Assembly (NCBI GenBank): GCA_023525715.1
Contig: CM042009.1
Span: 127,436,319-127,500,318 of the forward strand
Source: Cichorium intybus
Lineage: Eukaryota; Streptophyta; Magnoliopsida; Asterales; Asteraceae
Direction: 5' to 3'
Length of the DNA: 64,000 nucleotides
The position numbers were made by a program, and so were the translations under genes. Within the stretch, counting starts at the first letter, position 1, and each line of letters opens with the position of its first letter. Below are positions 58,922 to 64,000 of this stretch, piece after piece. The notes below the pieces were generated by a model, which worked only from the letters and a program-made list of their open reading frames with translations, was not told the DNA's origin and did not search any database.

Positions 58922-60860
58922 TTACAGTGAATTTTCCTTGCTGATGTCATCGAGCATCACGATGACGTCACCATCGGCATCGACGTGTTCGGGAACTTTC
59001 TTGGCCCGTTTTTCTTCGAGGGTTTCGGGAGATGAAATGTCGGAGAGCTTTAGTTTCTTTCCGGAAGAAATGGTCTTGATTCTGGATTCTAGAATGGTTA
59101 GCTCGTCATCCTCTTCCAAGATGTTTCGAGCTGATTTTGATGTGGTTGAGGTACTTGCACCGTTGGTGGCGGCTGCATCCTTCTTTTCGACAGCTAGAGC
59201 TTGTGTCCATCCGTGAAGCACCATTCCATCGGGTTCCTTCTCTTCATCAAATTCCTCCCTATAATAATATTTAATATTTATTACATTTATGGTCCTTGAA
59301 GTATAGCTGATTTTAGCAATTTTGGTCCCAAAAACGTTTCTTGCAATTTTGGTCCTTATTTGAGGTTCTTTTAACATTTTTAACATTTTTGTCTCACCAA
59401 AAAAGTAAAACTTGGAATGAATTTGTCCTCAAGTATAGCTGAATTTTGCAATTTTTGTCCTTATTTGAGGTTCTTCTAACTCTTTTGGTCCCTGGTTCAA
59501 GTAAAATGACTGATTCTTGTCCTCAAATATAGCTGATTTTAGCAATTTTGGTTCTTATTTGAGGTTCTTCTAACATTTTTGGTCCCGGGTTCAAGTAAAA
59601 TGACTAATTCTTGTTCTCAATAATAGCTAATTTTGCAATTTCGATACCACGGTTTTTCTCTTGCCATCTTGGTTCTTATTTGAGGTTCTTGTAACGTTTT
59701 TGGTCCCTATTCCAAGTGAATAGCTAATTTTGGTCCCTGGCTGTAGCTAATTTTTGCAATTTTAGTCCCAAAATTATAGTTATTTTACTTGAAAAGGAAC
59801 AAAAACCTCAAACATGGACCGAAATTGCAAGAGGAAACTTCATAGGACCAAAAATGTAATTTAAGCAATATTTAAAAAAAAACTCAAAACTACTTTGTAA
59901 TGTGTTTGGCATGCATTGGACTGGAACTGAGTAGAACAAAAATTGCAGTTTTTGTCTCACCAAAAAAGTAAAAGTGGGAGAGGGATTTCCTCTCAATCTC
60001 TTGTAAGTGGAAAAGACGTAAATGCCCTCCTCAATGAAAAATTATATCACACAAACCTATGCTTGATGTTGATACTGCAAACAAGTTCTTGTTGAAGATC
60101 CTCAATAGTAATAGATGTTCCACCAGTTATTGCATATGGAAGCTTGGATAACACCTACGCGATAAACATAACAATTTAAATAAAATAAAAAAACAATCTT
60201 CAACTTAATAAAAAAAACACTTACCTTTTCAAGATTTGCTGCATATTTAGCAACCATATCTGCATCCAAATCATCACCAACTTCATAAAGAAGACTTGAC
60301 CCATGAGTAATTAATGGCAAATTCATTCCAAGTTTTGATGTCACAATTTTTTCCACCACATCTCTCAGCTTTGCACGGTGAGTGTTCACTTCCAGCAATA
60401 ATGGTGTCTGTTTTTCATAGATGATATTATTTATTATTTCTATTTTACTAAAAAGATAAAAGTCCAAACTTTATACCTCAGAACAAACATAGCAGGCTTT
60501 ATTTGGCTCAAAAGGTTCAACGGGCATAAGAAGCATCTTTCTTGAGGGGTGTTCAAGGAATATATGTCATTCTACAGAGAAATATAAAATATGTTGGATG
60601 AAAGATGTAAGTGTGACTAATTAATCATTAATGTTTATTTTTGTTTAAAATTGGGAGTAATGATGTTATCCCACCTACAGTTCTTTGCCTCATTTTGCAA
60701 CACTTTGATTGCCTCTATCACAATCAAACCTGCAATAATGGCATTTGTGGTTAAAACTGTGTGCACGATATTTCCAGCAATACCCTTTGCTTCAAAAAGA
60801 CTATATAAAGGAATCCCAAAAGAAGCTGCACGAATATTTGCAGAGCAGTTACAACTTCAG
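58922..60860 (-). pseudogene. SAE2: Captured 3' half of SUMO-activating enzyme subunit 2, five exons, broken
   Basis: Minus-strand exons: about 60860-60665 (ANIRAASFGIPLYSLFEAKG, TNAIIAGLIVIEAIKVL), 60575-60478 (RKMLLMPVEPFEPNKACYVC), 60412-60230 (TPLLLEVNTHRAKLRDVVEK, GMNLPLITHGSSLLYEVGDD), 60154-60057 (SITIEDLQQELVCSINIKHR) and 59260-58922 (EEFDEEKEPDGMVLHGWTQ, acidic tail, stop at 58922). This is the E1 subunit that activates SUMO. The adenylation domain start and catalytic Cys region are missing. One base is lost near 60845 (GTAACTGCTCTGC) and one gained near 60563 after MTY. Splice sites remain, so it was captured as genomic DNA. It cannot give an active E1. Confidence 0.93.
59275..59790. 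repeat. Imperfect repeats in the last SAE2 intron
   Basis: The phrases TTATTTGAGGTTCTT, AGCTGATTTTAGCAATTTTG and TTTTTGGTCCC recur four to five times at spacings of roughly 75-150 bp between the exons at 60057 and 59260. They expand the intron within the captured fragment. Confidence 0.8.
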
Positions 60861-63334
60861 CCCCCAGGTGGTCGAGTGACAATAAAGACATAGAGAAACT
60901 AAATCAATAAAAATTTTACAATTTTCTCAGATTGTTTTAAATATTGTTTCATGTCTGTAATAGACCTGAAACAATAGCAATCAGAATTTTAAAGAAATTT
61001 CCTCTGTGTGATTTTGAGCTAAAAGTTAGATGATCAATGGTCTATTTGATGATCTTGCAATTAAAAGGAACCTGTAATCATTAAAAAACCTTCCAAACCT
61101 TTCATGTTTTAGATGTTGGCATTATTGAAACATCCATCATTGTTGATCAACTTGACAGAGTTGAAGAAGCTCAGAACCTGAAACAAAAAATATCCAAATC
61201 AACAACAAACTTAAAATAAAAAGAAACCAAAACTTAATAACAGTGATTTGAATTTGAATTTGAAATAAATTACCGATAGATCTAAGGTTTTCCATGGATA
61301 TGAGATAGCGATGGTTGAATATCCATATCCAAAAACACTTTTAAAAAAGCCTTTAGAGATCCGAGTCTGAAAAACATTAAACAAACACGCACACACATGG
61401 ATGAAATGCGAAGAAAGCCAGAGATCACAAATAAGTTAGATGTAAATGATAAAAAAAACAGGGTGTGTGTGTGAGAATACATGTCCAACAATTTGATAAA
61501 TATTTGTGGAAATCAAAGGAATTAACAGGAGAAATCAAAGGATCGGAATTTTACCTGATGAAAACAGATGGTTGATCCATTTGATTGATAAGGGTTTCAT
61601 CCGTTGGCCAAAATCCTTTGCTAGCGGTGCCAAAATCGGGATGCTATTATAGGATGCTATTATAGTATTATACATTAGTTAATCCAGCCAATTATAACAT
61701 AAAGTCATAAACCTGTAATAAATAGCACTGGTTTTATAATCAAGCATGTTTTACGTAGCATTATAAACTAAAATAGCAACGAACATGACAAAATAGCAAC
61801 CAACTTACTATTTGTAACCCATCCAAATCCAGCTTCTTAAAGAGAGCCCCACCGTAAACAGTAACAAACTTACCGAGCACCAATAACACCAATCAAAAGC
61901 ATCAAAGAACGCTATGAATATTTTACCTGGAAGGCATATATCCATTGGCCGCGTCAAATCTCCAAAAGCGAGGATGCAAGTCAAAAGTTAACTAAAACAT
62001 GCCCCTAAGACAATTCCCAGAAATACAAACTCAAATAATAAAAGGTAATGATGTTGACTCCTGTCACGTTAATACCACGATCTGATTTCATCATAAACCT
62101 ACAAAAAATTTGATGTTTGAAACAAAATCATCCCCAAATTTATCCACTATATATCATACGCAAAAGACGCATTAATACAATAGTTAATTCAAAATAGGCA
62201 TTCAAAAGGGAAATAAAAAAATCAAATTTTGACCTTAAACCCTGGAAATGTATATATCAAGGAATCATAAATAATTCTTGAAGCCTAGAAAGAATCTGTA
62301 CATCATCAAAACAAAAACAAAAAATCGTCTCATTTATAGAAAAAGAGTGGAAAAATCTTGCATATGAGATAACATAAAACAAAAACTCAACCTGAAATGA
62401 AGGGTTAATGGTTACAGTGAGAAACCAGAATAAAAATAACCATAGGGTAAAAGACATCGTATTACCTGAGCAGAAACGATTGGGTTAGGTCCAACTTTGT
62501 TTGAGACCTTTCGACAAACACCTGGCGTGCATGTTCTGTAATCCCGTAAAATGACTATAAACCTCTTTTTGATTGTAATCTAGGAAGAAAATAACAAATC
62601 TAAGGTCTTGAAATCCAGAAAATAAGTACACAAGCACAAATCAATGGACATACCTAGTTTCAAAGCTAGATTTAGACCTGGTGCGATATTACTGTCGACA
62701 CAAGAAGTGAAGGTGCAAGCCGCCAGCAGAGAAGAATGATACCGGATATGAAGCTAAGATCTGTGATTTTGGAACCACGGAAAGGGTTCCTTTTGGAGGG
62801 GAGGCCAGCGGAAGTGGTGGTGGCGCAAATCCAGGTGCAGTGGTGGGACGTCATGGCGCTGTTGATGGTGCGTGGGTTTAAACGATTGGACCCCTAAGCA
62901 GCTTTGGAGGTTGATCGATGGAAGGATTCTTGGCAGTGTTTGGTTTACTCAATTTGAGGAGATGAGCTGTTCGAAAAAAGATTTTACTCATGGCGACTGA
63001 TTAGGTTTGAGAGAGTGAGGGAGCGGCTATCTAGGTTTTGAGAGAGAGAGAGAGAGAGAGAGAGGCGGATTGAGTATTCAATTTAGAGAGATAAAGATCA
63101 TAGCCTTCATCCTCAAATCACGGTAAAGGGATGCGTTTCAAGTTTTAAATCTCATAGGCGGGTTTTTAAAAGTTTCAGTTCTTTGTCAATATGTTGAATA
63201 CTCAACCCGTGTGCTGTTTTACTGAACGTGGGTTTAATCAAAATATGCATTAGGTGGTGATACTATCTTAAAAATTAAGACAATTGTGCATAAGGGGGTT
63301 GTAATTTATATATGGTTTATAGTATAGTATATAA

Positions 63335-63337
<3 letters not shown>
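60861..63337. other. 5' part of the nested element; no gene recognised
   Basis: Exon-like pieces may exist near 61115-61180 and 62650-62860 (the minus-strand frame 62854-62672 begins MTSHHCTWICATTTSAGLPS), but I do not recognise them. An (AG)n run lies at 63040-63063. Confidence 0.5.
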
Positions 63338-63369
<32 letters not shown>

Positions 63370-63555
63370 CTCGTTTAGGGCTCGCGAGCCTAATCGAGCT
63401 TGGTAGCACAGGCTCGGCTCGGGCTCGTTTAATAAACGAGCCTTATATTTAAGCTCGGGCTCGGCTCGGGCTCGTTTAAAATCGGTCTCGAGCCGAGCTT
63501 TTATCGAGCCGCTCCCGGGTAGCTCACGAGCCGGCTCGGCTCATTTGCAGCCCTA

Positions 63556-63769
63556 GTCTGGTGAAAGTGGGAGGCGCAGTAAGAATAAAGGTTGGACAAT
63601 TGGAAGTGTTGACAAAGATATAGAAGCCGATATTAAATCATGTTTCCATTAAGAAATGGAATGGAAGCGCAATTGCTACCAAAGGATGATATAAATGGTT
63701 AATGTTACTCTTTAGCCACGAATGCCGTTTTGCTGTTTAATTGTAATCAATAGGTATTCAAACATCTAA
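63556..63769 (+). repeat. Segmental duplication, copy B resumed after the hAT
   Basis: 63564-63769 (AAAGTGGGAGGCGCAG onward) matches 13462-13668 with few changes. It shows that the hAT interrupts the duplicated unit and does not bound it. Confidence 0.93.
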
Positions 63770-64000
63770 GGGTTAATTACGAAAAAAACATTATATTTTG
63801 TCAAAAGTTCAGTTTAACCACCAAATTTTAAAAGATTTGAAAAAAACCACAAATTTTTGGTAAAAAGTTTCATTAAAGCCATTATGACCGGTTCTTCCGG
63901 TCATAATGGTTAGGTTAAAACGTTTTCTAAAAATTGGTTGTTTATTAGAACAAATAAAAAATTGATGGTTTAAGCAGAAAAAGTAATGAAATATAGTGGT
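63770..64000. mobile_element. Left end of a MULE-like element running off the window
   Basis: GGGTTAATTACGAAAAAAAC resembles the terminus of the element at 17359 (GGGTTAATTTCATAAAAAAC). Copy A continues differently after the same AACATCTAA (13660-13668). If this is an insertion, that 9-mer would be its target duplication. The right end is outside the window. Confidence 0.6.

Larger units (their letters stand above)
57743..63337 (-). mobile_element. Probable Helitron nested in the hAT, carrying an SAE2 fragment
   Basis: On the minus strand the left border is a 3' Helitron end: CCGCTGCATTGCGCGG (CCGC/GCGG stem), then GTACGCACCTAG followed by T within the (TA)n of the hAT. The other border is where (TA)n resumes, near 63337; it reads ATACTATACTATAAACC on the minus strand, which resembles Helitron 5' ends but lacks a clear TC. 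The 5' end is therefore inferred. The content is the SAE2 fragment and unassigned sequence. No Rep/helicase. Confidence 0.6.
57420..63555. mobile_element. 6.1-kb hAT-type element, 8-bp TSD, with nested insertion
   Basis: Ends TAGGGGTGCAAACGAGC and, inverted, TAGGGCTGCAAATGAGC, flanked by GTCTGGTG at 57412-57419 and 63556-63563. GAGCTCGGCTCG-type subterminal repeats fill the first about 240 and last about 190 bp. The uninterrupted sequence is found in copy A near 13460. The hAT parts proper are only about 57420-57742 and 63338-63555, on either side of (TA)n; between them lies about 5.6 kb of other DNA with a Helitron-like end. No hAT transposase is seen. Confidence 0.93.

Noticed and set aside
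58938..59216. 92-aa plus-strand serine-rich frame
   Set aside because: It is the antisense shadow of the last SAE2 exon.

Overview
The window is nuclear DNA from a dicot plant. It is AT-rich, with introns, long (TA)n tracts, plant transposon families and an LRR receptor-like protein (RLP) cluster. Several repeat families and the RLP type look like Asteraceae (lettuce-like), but that is a guess from memory and is not proven here. There are no bacterial-type genes, operons or CRISPR arrays. Nearly every open frame is a relic, a transposon part, or a microsatellite artefact.

Layout. A large direct duplication dominates: copy A runs from before base 1 to about 13668, and copy B from about 40838 to 57419, resuming at 63556-63769. 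The offset at the left is 40837 bp. Each copy holds, in order: a decayed multi-exon lysine-rich gene (+), a PIF/Harbinger ORF1 fragment (-), the 3' flank of an RLP unit, an RLP N-terminal relic (-), and a 2-kb element bounded by (TA)n. The copies then diverged. Copy A lost 4.5 kb that holds the RLP gene and gained a 3.16-kb Helitron. Copy B kept the RLP gene (49161-52020) and gained a SINE, a (TA)n-borne insertion and a 6.1-kb hAT element. A third, collapsed copy of the RLP unit lies at 37195-38297 and more RLP relics lie at 22767-28585. The window is therefore a decaying tandem RLP cluster, all on the minus strand.

The only nearly intact gene is the EIX/Cf-type RLP. It has a signal peptide, LRRNT, many LRRs, an acidic stretch, one TM segment and no kinase. 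A one-base expansion of an A9 run at 49245-49253 replaces its cytoplasmic tail.

Mobile DNA between the copies can be resolved at base level. Helitrons lie at 6354-9514, 31616 to about 36200 and probably 57743 to about 63337. All are on the minus strand with CTAG ends, and all carry pieces of host genes: BLOS2 and an NIK-type LRR kinase; phosphoserine phosphatase and a phospholipid scramblase; and the SUMO-activating enzyme subunit SAE2. Others are MULEs with 9-bp target duplications (14092-15915, 17359-18511), hAT-type elements with 8-bp duplications (18602-19186, 23472-24348, 57420-63555), Harbinger MITEs with TAA duplications (14944-15172, 27679-27885), two tRNA-derived SINEs, and several elements sitting inside (TA)n tracts. 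The main interest is the history that can be read here: gene capture by three Helitrons, loss of an RLP from one duplicate, and separate decay of the two copies. I did not find a convincing wholly new system.
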